Positions 9,885-18,407 of a stretch of DNA of 64,000 bases are shown here, piece after piece. The stretch is from Cellvibrio sp. UBA7661 (lineage in GTDB: Bacteria > Pseudomonadota > Gammaproteobacteria > Pseudomonadales > Cellvibrionaceae). The stretch is taken from NCBI GenBank assembly GCA_002483365.1, contig DLHT01000012.1, positions 1 through 64,000 of the forward strand, read 5' to 3'. The notes under the pieces were generated by a model. That model was not told the origin of the DNA and did not search any database. It saw only the letters and a program-made list of their open reading frames with translations. A program made the position numbers and the translations under genes. The number at the start of each line of letters is the position of its first letter. Positions within the stretch are counted from its first letter, which is position 1.

Positions 9885-9997
9885 ATTGGAAGTGAGGAAC
9901 GAACTCCAACGCAAAATTTGAAAAATTCGCATTGGGGGTTCGTTTCCCACCGCCAAACCAACAAAAAAAATTACATTTTATTTATCAGGATTTACAC

Positions 9998-11278
9998 ATG
10001 AGCCGCTCCGAAGAATTATTTTTACAAGCACAAAAACACATTCCCGGTGGAGTCAATTCACCAGTGCGCGCATTCAAAGCGGTGGGTGGAACGCCCGTGT
10101 TTTTTGAGAAAGCCCAAGGCGCCTATGTATGGGATGCCGATGGCAAACGCTATATCGATTACGTACAAAGTTGGGGACCAATGGTATTAGGCCATGCGCA
10201 CCCCGAGGTCATCAACGCCGTGATTGAAGCAGCAAAACACGGATTAAGTTTTGGTGCACCCACCGAACGCGAGACAACACTTGCGGAAAAACTCTGCACA
10301 TTAATGCCTGGCATGGATATGGTGCGCTTTGTTAGCTCCGGCACTGAAGCCACCATGAGTGCAATCCGTCTCGCACGCGCCTTCACCAAACGCGACAAAA
10401 TTATTAAATTTGAAGGCTGCTATCACGGCCATTCTGATTCACTGCTAATCAAGGCAGGCTCAGGCGCGCTCACACTCGGCGTTCCCAGTTCACCTGGCGT
10501 ACCTGCGGTATTGGCCGACCACACGCTCACACTTGATTACAACAACGCAGAACAAGTGCGTGAGTGTTTTGCAAAATTGGGCGATCAAATTGCGTGCATT
10601 ATTGTTGAGCCTGTTGTTGGCAATATGAATTGTGTTCCACCGGTTGCAGGATTTTTGGAGTGTCTACGCGAGGTTTGCGATCAATACGGCAGCGTATTGA
10701 TTCTGGATGAAGTCATGACCGGATTCCGCGTTAGTCACACTGGCGCGCAAGGTCATTACGGCATCAAAGCGGACATCACCACACTCGGCAAAGTTATCGG
10801 TGGCGGAATGCCGGTTGGCGCTTTTGGTGGCCGCCGCGACATTATGCAAATGATTGCGCCCTCCGGTCCTGTATATCAGGCGGGAACACTATCAGGAAAC
10901 CCGGTTGCCATGGCCGCCGGCTTAAAGACATTAGAGTTGTTGGAGCAAGCGGATTTTTATAAACACCTTTGCGCGCGCACCACACAATTAGTAGAAGGCT
11001 TACAAAAGCTTGCCGATGAAGCCGGAATTCCATTCACCACCAACCACGTCGGCAGCATGTTCGGTTTCTTCTTTACCAGCGAGAAAAAAGTCACCAACTT
11101 TAAACAAGTGATGGCATGCGATATTCCGCGCTTCAATAAATTTTTCCACGGTATGTTAGAACGCGGCATTTATCTGGCACCGGCTTCGTATGAAGCAGGC
11201 TTTATGTCTGCAGCCCATACCGATGAAGATATTGCCAATACACTGGCTGCAGCGGCGGAAGTTTTTAAACAGCTGTAA
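9998..11278 (+). CDS. hemL: Glutamate-1-semialdehyde 2,1-aminomutase
   Basis: HemL is a PLP-dependent enzyme that makes 5-aminolevulinate from glutamate-1-semialdehyde in the C5 haem pathway. The PLP lysine lies in TTLGKVIGGGMP (about residue 265). The IILDEVMTGFR motif with the cofactor-binding aspartate, and the N-terminal HIPGGVNSPVRAF, are typical. The start at MSRSEELF is preferred over the longer frame because an AGGA site precedes it and it gives the standard 426 residues. It belongs with hemJ functionally and probably in the same operon, and it is followed by a strong hairpin. Confidence 0.97.
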   Translation: MSRSEELFLQAQKHIPGGVNSPVRAFKAVGGTPVFFEKAQGAYVWDADGKRYIDYVQSWGPMVLGHAHPEVINAVIEAAKHGLSFGAPTERETTLAEKLCTLMPGMDMVRFVSSGTEATMSAIRLARAFTKRDKIIKFEGCYHGHSDSLLIKAGSGALTLGVPSSPGVPAVLADHTLTLDYNNAEQVRECFAKLGDQIACIIVEPVVGNMNCVPPVAGFLECLREVCDQYGSVLILDEVMTGFRVSHTGAQGHYGIKADITTLGKVIGGGMPVGAFGGRRDIMQMIAPSGPVYQAGTLSGNPVAMAAGLKTLELLEQADFYKHLCARTTQLVEGLQKLADEAGIPFTTNHVGSMFGFFFTSEKKVTNFKQVMACDIPRFNKFFHGMLERGIYLAPASYEAGFMSAAHTDEDIANTLAAAAEVFKQL

Positions 11279-11284
11279 CCATTC

Positions 11285-11320
11285 AATAGGCCTGCTTGTT
11301 CGTGACAAGCAGGCCTATAT
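11285..11320. terminator. Bidirectional terminator hairpin after hemL
   Basis: A perfect inverted repeat (ATAGGCCTGCTTGT and its complement, loop TCGTG) lies between the convergent hemL and the membrane protein gene. It is followed by TATATTTATTT. Its CTGCTTGT/ACAAGCAG core recurs in the hairpin at 12831-12862. Confidence 0.8.
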
Positions 11321-12739
11321 TTATTTAACCGCAAGAGGATTGATCATAATTAACATGCCGCCATCCGGCAAACGACGACTGATAAACAATCCTTGTTCAC
11401 GTTGATATTGCGCCCGCTCCTGATACATAGATTTTATCTGATCACAATCCCATCCCTGCAAATCCGGGCATACCCTGAAGTGTTTGTAACCCATTTCCTT
11501 TAATACAGGCACCCAATACTGGGGATGCGAAAAACCCTCAGAATATAAATTTCTTTTATTAATATTATTATTGATCATGTCAAACATTTTCCGGGATTCA
11601 GCCATTTCGGCCACTACAAATACCCGGCCAACTTCTTCTGGTGGAGCAACTACAACTGACTCAATTTGTTGTGCAAGCAGATTGGTATTAATGCTATACC
11701 AACTAATTCCTTCATGCCCCACCTTCGCCATACGAACAGCCAATGAAAACATAATAACCATTACAACCAATACTGCCGTCCGCGACGCATAAGGCGCAAG
11801 AAACAAAGCAGCAAATAATGCGATAAATGCTGACAGGGTGGTGCGATCCTGAATATAGATTCCGACAGGAAGCGTTGAAACATAAATCCCTAAACTACAA
11901 ATAATGGCGAGCAAAGGTAACCAATACTGTTTCTTCCAAATGGAAACAACAATGCTACTTACCAGCAAAATTGCTAACACACCTTTCTTTAAAAAAGATT
12001 CCATTTTCCCCAAATGAATAAAAATGGCACGTTTTATATTTTCCAAGTTAACCAAAAAATCATCGAAATTATGGAGATAATTAGGGTTTCTCCAATTCGC
12101 AAGCTGAATGGAATGTCCGGTCAAGATATAAACCAAAAAATTGGTAGCAATATATGCTGCAATAAATGCGGCAATCCAGATCAGCATCAATCGCCAAAAT
12201 CGCGAATAATTCAACCCGCTCAAAAACAAGAGCGGCATCAGGAAATAAAAGGCACTAAAAGTACCCATGAATAGAATGGCAACTAATGGAAAGAAATATA
12301 GATCAGGCAAGCTCTTCTGTAACACAGGAGACAAAGCCAACCCAACAAACCCGAAAAGTAATGTTTCTGGCCACTCAAGCTGTACCGGCAAGACTGGTGT
12401 AAGCGCACATAAAATGCCAAAAACAGCCGAAAAAAATATATTTTTTGTTACCCTGAAAGCAACTACAGCTGAAAAAAGAATGACGCAAAAATAGCTAATC
12501 ACGATAGCGACATCGCTTGGGACTAGCTGTAAAAATCGAAAGAAAAGATGATTAATCCAACGGCCTTCCTCGACCAACTTATCATCATAGCTACTGACGT
12601 AATACATTGAGTCATTACGCCAAATATCCACTGTTAAAAATAAAGAAAGGTTTGACCAAAGCAGAACAACCATCAACCCTAATATTAATATCTCGGGCAG
12701 ACGCTTACCCCACGAATCCCTCATTACAGCCAAGTCCAT
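11321..12739 (-). CDS. Polytopic membrane protein, possibly GtrII/glucosyltransferase-like
   Basis: The function is not established. The 472 residues contain about ten hydrophobic segments (roughly 16-360), followed by a soluble C-terminal part of about 110 residues with VFVVAEMAESRKMFD and a cysteine-containing FRVCPDLQGWDCDQ. An early hydrophilic loop, YYVSSYDDKLVEEGRWI, resembles the DD...GRW pattern of GtrII-type O-antigen glucosyltransferases, which suggests a lipid-linked sugar transferase. The gene looks richer in A+T than its neighbours and is bounded on both sides by related hairpins, so it may be a late insertion between hemL and the oxidase locus. Confidence 0.75.
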   Translation of the reverse strand: MDLAVMRDSWGKRLPEILILGLMVVLLWSNLSLFLTVDIWRNDSMYYVSSYDDKLVEEGRWINHLFFRFLQLVPSDVAIVISYFCVILFSAVVAFRVTKNIFFSAVFGILCALTPVLPVQLEWPETLLFGFVGLALSPVLQKSLPDLYFFPLVAILFMGTFSAFYFLMPLLFLSGLNYSRFWRLMLIWIAAFIAAYIATNFLVYILTGHSIQLANWRNPNYLHNFDDFLVNLENIKRAIFIHLGKMESFLKKGVLAILLVSSIVVSIWKKQYWLPLLAIICSLGIYVSTLPVGIYIQDRTTLSAFIALFAALFLAPYASRTAVLVVMVIMFSLAVRMAKVGHEGISWYSINTNLLAQQIESVVVAPPEEVGRVFVVAEMAESRKMFDMINNNINKRNLYSEGFSHPQYWVPVLKEMGYKHFRVCPDLQGWDCDQIKSMYQERAQYQREQGLFISRRLPDGGMLIMINPLAVK

Positions 12740-12821
12740 AACAACAATTACCTTTTGTACAACAAATTACAACTCGGGAACACGCAGCCCGCGAGCCAAA
12801 AATGAATAAGTGAAATATCAA

Positions 12822-12862
12822 AAAAAGAGGCTGCTTGTTATGCAGAGATTCATAACAAGCAG
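12822..12862 (-). terminator. Intrinsic terminator downstream of the Yip1 gene
   Basis: A 12-bp perfect stem (CTGCTTGTTATG and its complement) with an 8-base loop is followed on the minus strand by CCTCTTTTTTT. It should stop transcription coming from the oxidase locus and Yip1 gene. Confidence 0.75.
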
Positions 12863-12962
12863 AGCTTGACCGAGCCAAGTACCGGCTCTTTGGCGGCGCA
12901 ATTTAATTGCAAATTAGACTGAGTGTCCAGTAATTTTTTGTACGCGAAATAATACCCCATCA

Positions 12963-13562
12963 CTAGCCCGCATAAGCCGGCCCAAACCCGAAGCTCCAGA
13001 TCAATACAGTAATTGCCATGATAGAGACAAACATGACCAAGCCAATTGTCAGTATTGAACTTGAATAAATAAATCCTTCGTCTTCAGGGATTTTCATAAA
13101 AATGGGAATGCCCATGTAAAGCAAATACACCGTATAAAAAATCGCAACTATGCCCACCAACATTGCCAATATGACATTGGGATAAAGCGCGCAAAGACCG
13201 GCGAGGAATAGCGGTGTCGCCGTGTATGCGGCAAACACAATACAGCGGGCAAGCCCGGGGGATGAGTCATAGGTGCGCGCCATCCAGTTGATAAACATAC
13301 CTATCACCGCCACACCGGTGAGCATGGCCAAATACATCAGCGCGCTCATGATTGCCGCGCTGGATTCGGTGAGCATAACCGGCGCGCCATTGCCAATCGT
13401 CCACCCCACTTTCGTGGTACCGATATACATAGAGACAGGAGGAATCAATGCAAGGAAAAGTACATGCGCGAAATACAAATGGGAGACGCTTTCCTGTGTA
13501 TCGCGAATTTCCTCCCATTCTTTGTGCGGATGAGTAAATAAACCAGCAACATGAGAAATCAT
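12963..13562 (-). CDS. Yip1 family inner-membrane protein
   Basis: This 199-residue polytopic membrane protein of the Yip1 (PF04893) family has no defined biochemical role. The N-terminus MISHVAGLFTHPHKEWEEIRD is characteristic of bacterial members. About five hydrophobic helices follow (YFAHVLFLALIPPV, MYLAMLTGVAVIGMF, CIVFAAYTATPLFLAGL and others). The start is set by a good AGGA site immediately upstream; the longer reading would add 48 unrelated residues. It lies at the downstream end of the oxidase assembly genes, 116 bp after Sco, and is followed by a terminator. Confidence 0.88.
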   Translation of the reverse strand: MISHVAGLFTHPHKEWEEIRDTQESVSHLYFAHVLFLALIPPVSMYIGTTKVGWTIGNGAPVMLTESSAAIMSALMYLAMLTGVAVIGMFINWMARTYDSSPGLARCIVFAAYTATPLFLAGLCALYPNVILAMLVGIVAIFYTVYLLYMGIPIFMKIPEDEGFIYSSSILTIGLVMFVSIMAITVLIWSFGFGPAYAG

Positions 13563-13678
13563 ATCCTGCCTCCGGAAACCTACTGATGTGCTATGAGTAT
13601 AGGGGCTGACATTACCAACTTCACTGGGCGCATTAGAACAAATGTAATTCAAAACAATACGCACGATAACTGCGAACG

Positions 13679-14347
13679 CTAAAACAATTTCTGTAAATCT
13701 TCCCATATCAATTCCGGCGTTCCGGCATTAGCTATAGAACCAATGTATTTACCTTGGGAATCAATAACAAACACGCGAGTGGAGTGATTGACCAGGTACT
13801 GCTCGCCTGCGTTAACTGGCATTGCCACTCCCGCTGGAATAGTCACTACTTTATTATCGATAATGGCAGAGCGATCATAAGCCGCACCCAGGAAGCGGGC
13901 AAAATTGGCTATCGCCGGATTATCACCACGCAGCCCGATAATCTGCGGATGGAAAAACGCAACATACTGTGCGAGCTTTTCAGCTGAATCCCGCTCTGGA
14001 TCAACACTCACAAATACAACTTGCATACGATTGCCTGACGGCTGCGATAACTTTAATAACCTACTGAGCTTTTGTAGCTCCATAGGGCAAAAATCCGGGC
14101 ATGACGTAAAGCCAAAAAATACCAGACTCCAATGCCCGTAAAAATTTTCACGCGCAAATGCATCACCAGTGACACTGCGCAACATGACCGAAGGCAAAGA
14201 TTTCGGCTCTGGCAATAACTGTACGCTCTCCAACACAAGGGGTTTGGAGGATAAAGCAGCGAACAAATGTTTGGCGCTGACAACACCCAATAACACGCAC
14301 ACAATTGCTACCAACATAAAACCCATTCGCTGGCTAGTCATTGCCAT
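13679..14347 (-). CDS. SCO1/SenC family copper chaperone
   Basis: Sco proteins deliver copper to, or reduce, the CuA centre of cytochrome c oxidase subunit II. An N-terminal membrane anchor (about 8-28) is followed by a periplasmic thioredoxin fold. The fold has the copper-binding cysteines C83 and C87 in SCPDFCP and the later histidine ligand in NHSTRVF. At 222 residues it is full length. It overlaps the end of the PCuAC chaperone gene by 14 bp, so the two copper-delivery proteins are translationally linked. This pairing is common in oxidase loci. Confidence 0.95.
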   Translation of the reverse strand: MAMTSQRMGFMLVAIVCVLLGVVSAKHLFAALSSKPLVLESVQLLPEPKSLPSVMLRSVTGDAFARENFYGHWSLVFFGFTSCPDFCPMELQKLSRLLKLSQPSGNRMQVVFVSVDPERDSAEKLAQYVAFFHPQIIGLRGDNPAIANFARFLGAAYDRSAIIDNKVVTIPAGVAMPVNAGEQYLVNHSTRVFVIDSQGKYIGSIANAGTPELIWEDLQKLF

Positions 14348-14762
14348 TTACCTTTACCGGAAAATAAACCGTTTGTTGTTGACCATCCGCAAATAACAGC
14401 TGTATCGCAATTTCATCTCCCAAGTGAAAAGGCGATTCAGACTGTAACAACATAATATGTAAATCACCCGGCTTCAGATCCACCTGTTTTGCAGCGGGGA
14501 TTGTCAATGTATCCACATGCTCCATCATCGCTTTATCATTTTTATATACGGTGCGATGCAACATGAGTGTTGCACAACAAGTGGAAGACAAACCGCTAAT
14601 GACTAACGGTTTATTACCCGGATTATATAATTCCGCATAAGCTGCATTAACCGCTGCACCGGGAGGCGCCATTTTTATCCAGGCATTGTTTATATGTAAG
14701 GGTGCAGGTATTTCTGCCCACACTGGATAACAGAAAGTTATTATCGCTACTGATAACAGCAT
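14334..14762 (-). CDS. PCuAC-type periplasmic copper chaperone
   Basis: This DUF461/PCuAC protein would hand Cu(I) to Sco or directly to CuA in the periplasm. A signal peptide runs to about residue 16 (cleavage after PVWA). The copper-site pattern H(M)x10Mx21HxM is seen as MLHRTVYKNDKAMMEH followed by GDLHIML. The ATG chosen gives a compact signal peptide; an upstream ATG at 14807, which would overlap ctaB by 35 bp, is a real alternative. A pair of adjacent cysteines (STCCAT) in the mature part is unusual for the family. Confidence 0.9.
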   Translation of the reverse strand: MLLSVAIITFCYPVWAEIPAPLHINNAWIKMAPPGAAVNAAYAELYNPGNKPLVISGLSSTCCATLMLHRTVYKNDKAMMEHVDTLTIPAAKQVDLKPGDLHIMLLQSESPFHLGDEIAIQLLFADGQQQTVYFPVKVNGND

Positions 14763-14772
14763 CGCCTTATAT

Positions 14773-15720
14773 TCAAGGTGATAACATTTGCCAATTCCAA
14801 TAAGCATAGTGATCCACCAACAAAATAAGAAACAGCGTCATCAGGTGCACAATTGAAAACCGGAATGTGTTCATTGCCGATGCTGCATCCGCATGAAACT
14901 TTAATTGCCATGCATGGGCAATAAATTTCACACTCAATATAACCGCACCCAGTAAATAAATAAGGCCACTCATACCCACAAGATAAGGAAGCAAGCACAC
15001 AACAGCTAACAACAAGGTATATAAGAGAATTAATGTTTTGGTGAAATCAATGCCGTGGGTAACAGGCAACATAGGAATACCCGCACGCGCATAATCATTA
15101 ACACGATGAATGGCCAGCGCCCAAAAATGCGGAGGGGTCCAGGTAAATACAATCATCATTAACAATAACGATTCGCCGCTCACCTGGCCGGTCATGGCAC
15201 TCCAACCGAGCACCGGCGGTAAAGCGCCAGCAATCCCACCTATCACAATATTTTGCGGTGTCGCACGCTTAAGCAGCAGCGTGTAAATCACAGCGTAACC
15301 AAATAATCCCAATAACGTCAGCACAGCTGTTAGTGCATTTACCGCAAAAAATAAAATAAAAAAACCTGCTAATGCCAACGCGCAAGCAAAGACCACAGCC
15401 TCCCTTGTTGATAAGCGCCCTTGGGGTAAAGGACGTTGGTGAGTGCGCGCCATTTGCGCATCAATTTTCTGATCGAGCACATGGTTAAACGCAGCGGCAG
15501 CCGCAGATACCATTGCAATACCGACACAGGCAATGACAACTAATAACAGATCCGGTATTGCGGGGGTTGCGAGCATCATTCCTACCCATGCCGTCAGGAC
15601 TAATAGCGCAACCACTTTAGGTTTGGTGAGCTGATAATAATCGTCACAATACTCGCGACAATAATTGAACACTGTGGGGCGATACAATGCAGTTGAAACA
15701 GCATGTTTAATAATAGCCAT
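14773..15720 (-). CDS. ctaB: Protoheme IX farnesyltransferase (haem O synthase)
   Basis: This polytopic inner-membrane prenyltransferase adds farnesyl to protohaem to make haem O. The allylic diphosphate-binding motif NHVLDQKIDAQM and the second conserved region FTWTPPHFWALA are both present. About eight or nine hydrophobic helices fit the UbiA fold. At 315 residues it is full length. It lies just downstream of ctaA, so haem B to O to A conversion is encoded together next to the oxidase that uses haem A. Confidence 0.96.
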   Translation of the reverse strand: MAIIKHAVSTALYRPTVFNYCREYCDDYYQLTKPKVVALLVLTAWVGMMLATPAIPDLLLVVIACVGIAMVSAAAAAFNHVLDQKIDAQMARTHQRPLPQGRLSTREAVVFACALALAGFFILFFAVNALTAVLTLLGLFGYAVIYTLLLKRATPQNIVIGGIAGALPPVLGWSAMTGQVSGESLLLMMIVFTWTPPHFWALAIHRVNDYARAGIPMLPVTHGIDFTKTLILLYTLLLAVVCLLPYLVGMSGLIYLLGAVILSVKFIAHAWQLKFHADAASAMNTFRFSIVHLMTLFLILLVDHYAYWNWQMLSP

Positions 15721-15785
15721 TGCGATTTCTCTCCATGTGAATGCTTTAACCGGAGTAGCCTCTTAAAATAATACTGAACTAATTG

Positions 15786-16826
15786 CTAACTAATAATTGG
15801 CCGTTCTTTTTCAATAAGTGGCCGATGTACTTTATGCAGCGCTGTGTTGCGCAACTGTATTTGCCGAATAAACACCACCAACATTACTAATAGATTTGCA
15901 GCCACAAGATTATGAGCAACCGCATTTAGTAGAGGTAATTGGGCGATGATATTGATGAGCCCCAATGTCAGCTGCAGCAATAGCAATGTTCCTATCGCTA
16001 ACGCCATGGAGCGCATTGTTTTGCTGCTCGCGCGGAGCCAACATAACAACACAAATATTCCCAACACAAAAAAGGTAAAAATTGCACCCATTCGATGCAG
16101 CACATGAATACTCATACGCTCCTCATAGGATAAAACACCGAATTCATAAGTATCATGTCCCAGCGGCATACTGAACGCGGCCTGTAATGAAAATCGCTCC
16201 TGCCAGCCACTTTCACAGAACGGCAACTGATAACACACGGTGGCGGCATAATTACTGGAGGTCCAACCACCCAATGAAATTTGAATAAATAGAACCAGTA
16301 ATGCGAAATACCCTAGTGGTAATAAGTTTCCCAATACAAGCTCCATCGCCAATGCTGTTTTTTGTGATGCAACCTCTGTACGCAGCAACACCAACAAACT
16401 CAACAGCGTAAAGCCACCCAATAGATGCGCCAGTACAACTAATGGCAACAAATTTAAGGTGACTGTCCACATTCCTAATGCAGCCTGAAACATTACCAAG
16501 AGTAAAATCACCACACCAAAAATCCGATACTGCTTTAACCAAAAACAAAATAAGGTGATTGCCAACACACACAAACCCAATAGACCCGCAATGTAACGAT
16601 GCATCATTTCGTTATGGGCTTTGTGTGGTTCAATTGTGGCATCAGGAAATTTTTGTTGGGCTTCTGCAACATGTCCGTCATGCAAAGGGGCGGTTAGCTT
16701 TCCGTAGCAGCCAGGCCAGTCCGGGCAGCCGAGCCCAGCATCAGTCAAGCGGGTATACGCACCCAAAGCAATGACCGTAAATGCCAACAAAATAGTGCAA
16801 TTAATCAGGACTACAAATGTTTTCAT
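15786..16826 (-). CDS. ctaA: Haem A synthase
   Basis: CtaA oxidises haem O to haem A in the inner membrane. The 346 residues contain eight predicted helices with the family segments YTRLTDAGLGCPDWPGCYG, EMMHRYIAG and LHRMGAIFTF, which hold the conserved haem-ligating histidines. The cysteine pair in LGCPDWPGCYG is the periplasmic pair seen in many CtaA proteins. Its start overlaps the stop of the upstream 195-residue protein by 4 bp (ATGA), showing translational coupling inside the oxidase assembly operon. Confidence 0.96.
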   Translation of the reverse strand: MKTFVVLINCTILLAFTVIALGAYTRLTDAGLGCPDWPGCYGKLTAPLHDGHVAEAQQKFPDATIEPHKAHNEMMHRYIAGLLGLCVLAITLFCFWLKQYRIFGVVILLLVMFQAALGMWTVTLNLLPLVVLAHLLGGFTLLSLLVLLRTEVASQKTALAMELVLGNLLPLGYFALLVLFIQISLGGWTSSNYAATVCYQLPFCESGWQERFSLQAAFSMPLGHDTYEFGVLSYEERMSIHVLHRMGAIFTFFVLGIFVLLCWLRASSKTMRSMALAIGTLLLLQLTLGLINIIAQLPLLNAVAHNLVAANLLVMLVVFIRQIQLRNTALHKVHRPLIEKERPIIS

Positions 16827-17410
16827 GTTCCACTCCGGTCATAATTGATCAGATGCATCAAATCTGTCCGTATGTCCTTTGCAAGATCACGCATCTGTTC
16901 AGCGCTACCGGTAATGGGATAACGCAACAATACCAAACCGCGTTGATTAACAATCACAATGTGATTTTGCAATTCAGGTACAACAAAGGAGGCAGTCTGC
17001 CACTCAATATCCGGTCGCTGTTGTAATTGCACAGGTTGTAATTGCAAAGATGATAACTGCACGGTTTGATTCGCATTCAATTGCGGCGGAGTGAGTAACA
17101 AAGGTTTTATTTTTAATTGTTTACGACCAAACCCGGAATACAACTGTTGTAATGTAAATAAAGCCTGCTCGCAAAGCTGGTCGCATGTTTGCGCCTGCAC
17201 ATATACCAATCGCCAATGAACTTCTGTGCTTGCAAGTGTTTCGTGTTGCAAGCTTGCCATGTCGGGCAATAGCTGTATTTCCTTTTCCATCCAAATACCT
17301 TTGTTGGTAACTGAATGGCTAAACCAACCGAAACTCAAACTCAACTTTGCTGCTGCCAAAGGCACAATTGCACACAAGCAAAAGAATAAAAAAAACTTTC
17401 GGCTATTCAT
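16823..17410 (-). CDS. Thioredoxin-like cytochrome oxidase-associated protein
   Basis: The gene is not firmly assignable to a named family. The 195-residue protein has an N-terminal hydrophobic segment (about 6-22) as anchor or signal, and a C-terminal domain with a Sco-like look. This includes WRLVYVQAQTCDQLCEQAL, which contains a C-x3-C pair, and later beta-strand stretches such as NHIVIVNQRGLVLLRYP. It overlaps both SURF1 and ctaA by 4 bp (ATGA junctions). It therefore belongs to oxidase assembly and probably handles copper or thiols in the periplasm. Related genes occupy this position in pseudomonad oxidase loci. Confidence 0.85.
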   Translation of the reverse strand: MNSRKFFLFFCLCAIVPLAAAKLSLSFGWFSHSVTNKGIWMEKEIQLLPDMASLQHETLASTEVHWRLVYVQAQTCDQLCEQALFTLQQLYSGFGRKQLKIKPLLLTPPQLNANQTVQLSSLQLQPVQLQQRPDIEWQTASFVVPELQNHIVIVNQRGLVLLRYPITGSAEQMRDLAKDIRTDLMHLINYDRSGT

Positions 17411-18150
17411 GCTTGTGGCTCCTGTATTTTTTTACGACCACTGGCAGCCAATGCAATGACAACAACAGCTATCGCCAGTAAAAACCATTGCAATGCATAG
17501 GCTTTGTGGCGCTCTGGTGGAAGCATTACCGGGCGATAATGAATAACAAAAGGCGAGTTTTTTTCCTGATAAACAACACCAGACACCAACGATGTATCGA
17601 TAGAATTGGATAACAGGGACGGATCTACCTGTTGAATCCGGATTGGCCAATGATCGTTATTTTCAATGTTTGTACCTAACAAAATACCTTGCGTGCGTGT
17701 GCGGAAAATACCTTGCACCGGCAATACAGAAGGAACGTCAATGGCCGGAAGCGATGCTCGCGAAACCGGAGCCGCAATCCAACCAAGGTTTAATAAAACC
17801 GCAGGTGTATTACCGGATGATGAAATATCTTTAACGGCGATTAATACATCGTAACCTGCGCGACCATTCACCAATCGATTATCCAGCAGCCACACTGCAG
17901 GTGCTAACCAGCGTCCGGAAAATTCCATATACACACCATCACGATCTGCAGCAGAAATAGTTAGTAAACGGGAAACATTAACAGCGCCCTGTTTTTTCCA
18001 GCCAGCAATGCGCTCCAGGGTTTGGTACTTTTCTTCCGCCCGTTGCCATTGCCACAGGGATAACCCCAGCAATAACAGCACTGCCAGAAAATTTACGCAT
18101 ACCCACGGCCACCGGACGACCCAATAGCGATTGAACGCTATAATAGTCAT
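17407..18150 (-). CDS. SURF1 family cytochrome oxidase assembly protein
   Basis: SURF1 proteins help insert haem A into oxidase subunit I. The 247 residues show the family topology: an N-terminal helix ending in GLSLWQWQRAEEK, a large periplasmic domain with LLDNRLVNGRAGYDVL, and a C-terminal helix (about 220-240) preceded by HKAYALQWF. These are the recognised SURF1 signatures. A GGAG site precedes the ATG. It starts 26 bp from the divergent DUF2909 gene and overlaps the next gene by 4 bp. Confidence 0.95.
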   Translation of the reverse strand: MTIIAFNRYWVVRWPWVCVNFLAVLLLLGLSLWQWQRAEEKYQTLERIAGWKKQGAVNVSRLLTISAADRDGVYMEFSGRWLAPAVWLLDNRLVNGRAGYDVLIAVKDISSSGNTPAVLLNLGWIAAPVSRASLPAIDVPSVLPVQGIFRTRTQGILLGTNIENNDHWPIRIQQVDPSLLSNSIDTSLVSGVVYQEKNSPFVIHYRPVMLPPERHKAYALQWFLLAIAVVVIALAASGRKKIQEPQA

Positions 18151-18176
18151 ACACTCACTCCTGCAATGGTGATCCC

Positions 18177-18386
18177 ATGCTGATTAAAATTATTCTTGTT
18201 GTGTTGTTGGCAATCGTTGTTTCCAGCTTATTCCAGGCACTTGTAGTGATGTTAAAAAATGATGAAGCAGCTCCCAAGATGTCCAAGTTTTTAGGCCGTC
18301 GCCTGATTTTTTCAGCAGCAGTCGTTTTGCTTCTGATCATTCTGTTATTAACAGGAGTTATTACCCCAAACCCACGCCCTTATTAA
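18177..18386 (+). CDS. Twin-transmembrane protein (DUF2909)
   Basis: This 69-residue protein has two hydrophobic helices (about 3-25 and 43-62) joined by a short charged loop containing NDEAAPKMSKFLGRR. It matches the DUF2909 twin-transmembrane family found in oxidase loci of pseudomonads and relatives. It is read opposite to every other gene in the oxidase cluster. The gap to the SURF1 start is only 26 bp, so its promoter must overlap the SURF1 5' end. A role in oxidase assembly is inferred from position only. Confidence 0.85.
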   Translation: MLIKIILVVLLAIVVSSLFQALVVMLKNDEAAPKMSKFLGRRLIFSAAVVLLLIILLLTGVITPNPRPY

Positions 18387-18407
18387 ATTGGCGCTCTTTT
18401 AAAAAAA

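Noticed and set aside
9896..9955. Hairpin with GGGGGTTCGTTTCCCACCG resembling a tRNA 3' end between thiE and hemL
   Set aside because: No acceptor, D or anticodon arms precede it and the 5' half pairs as a simple stem. It is more likely an extragenic hairpin or chance likeness than a tRNA or attachment site.
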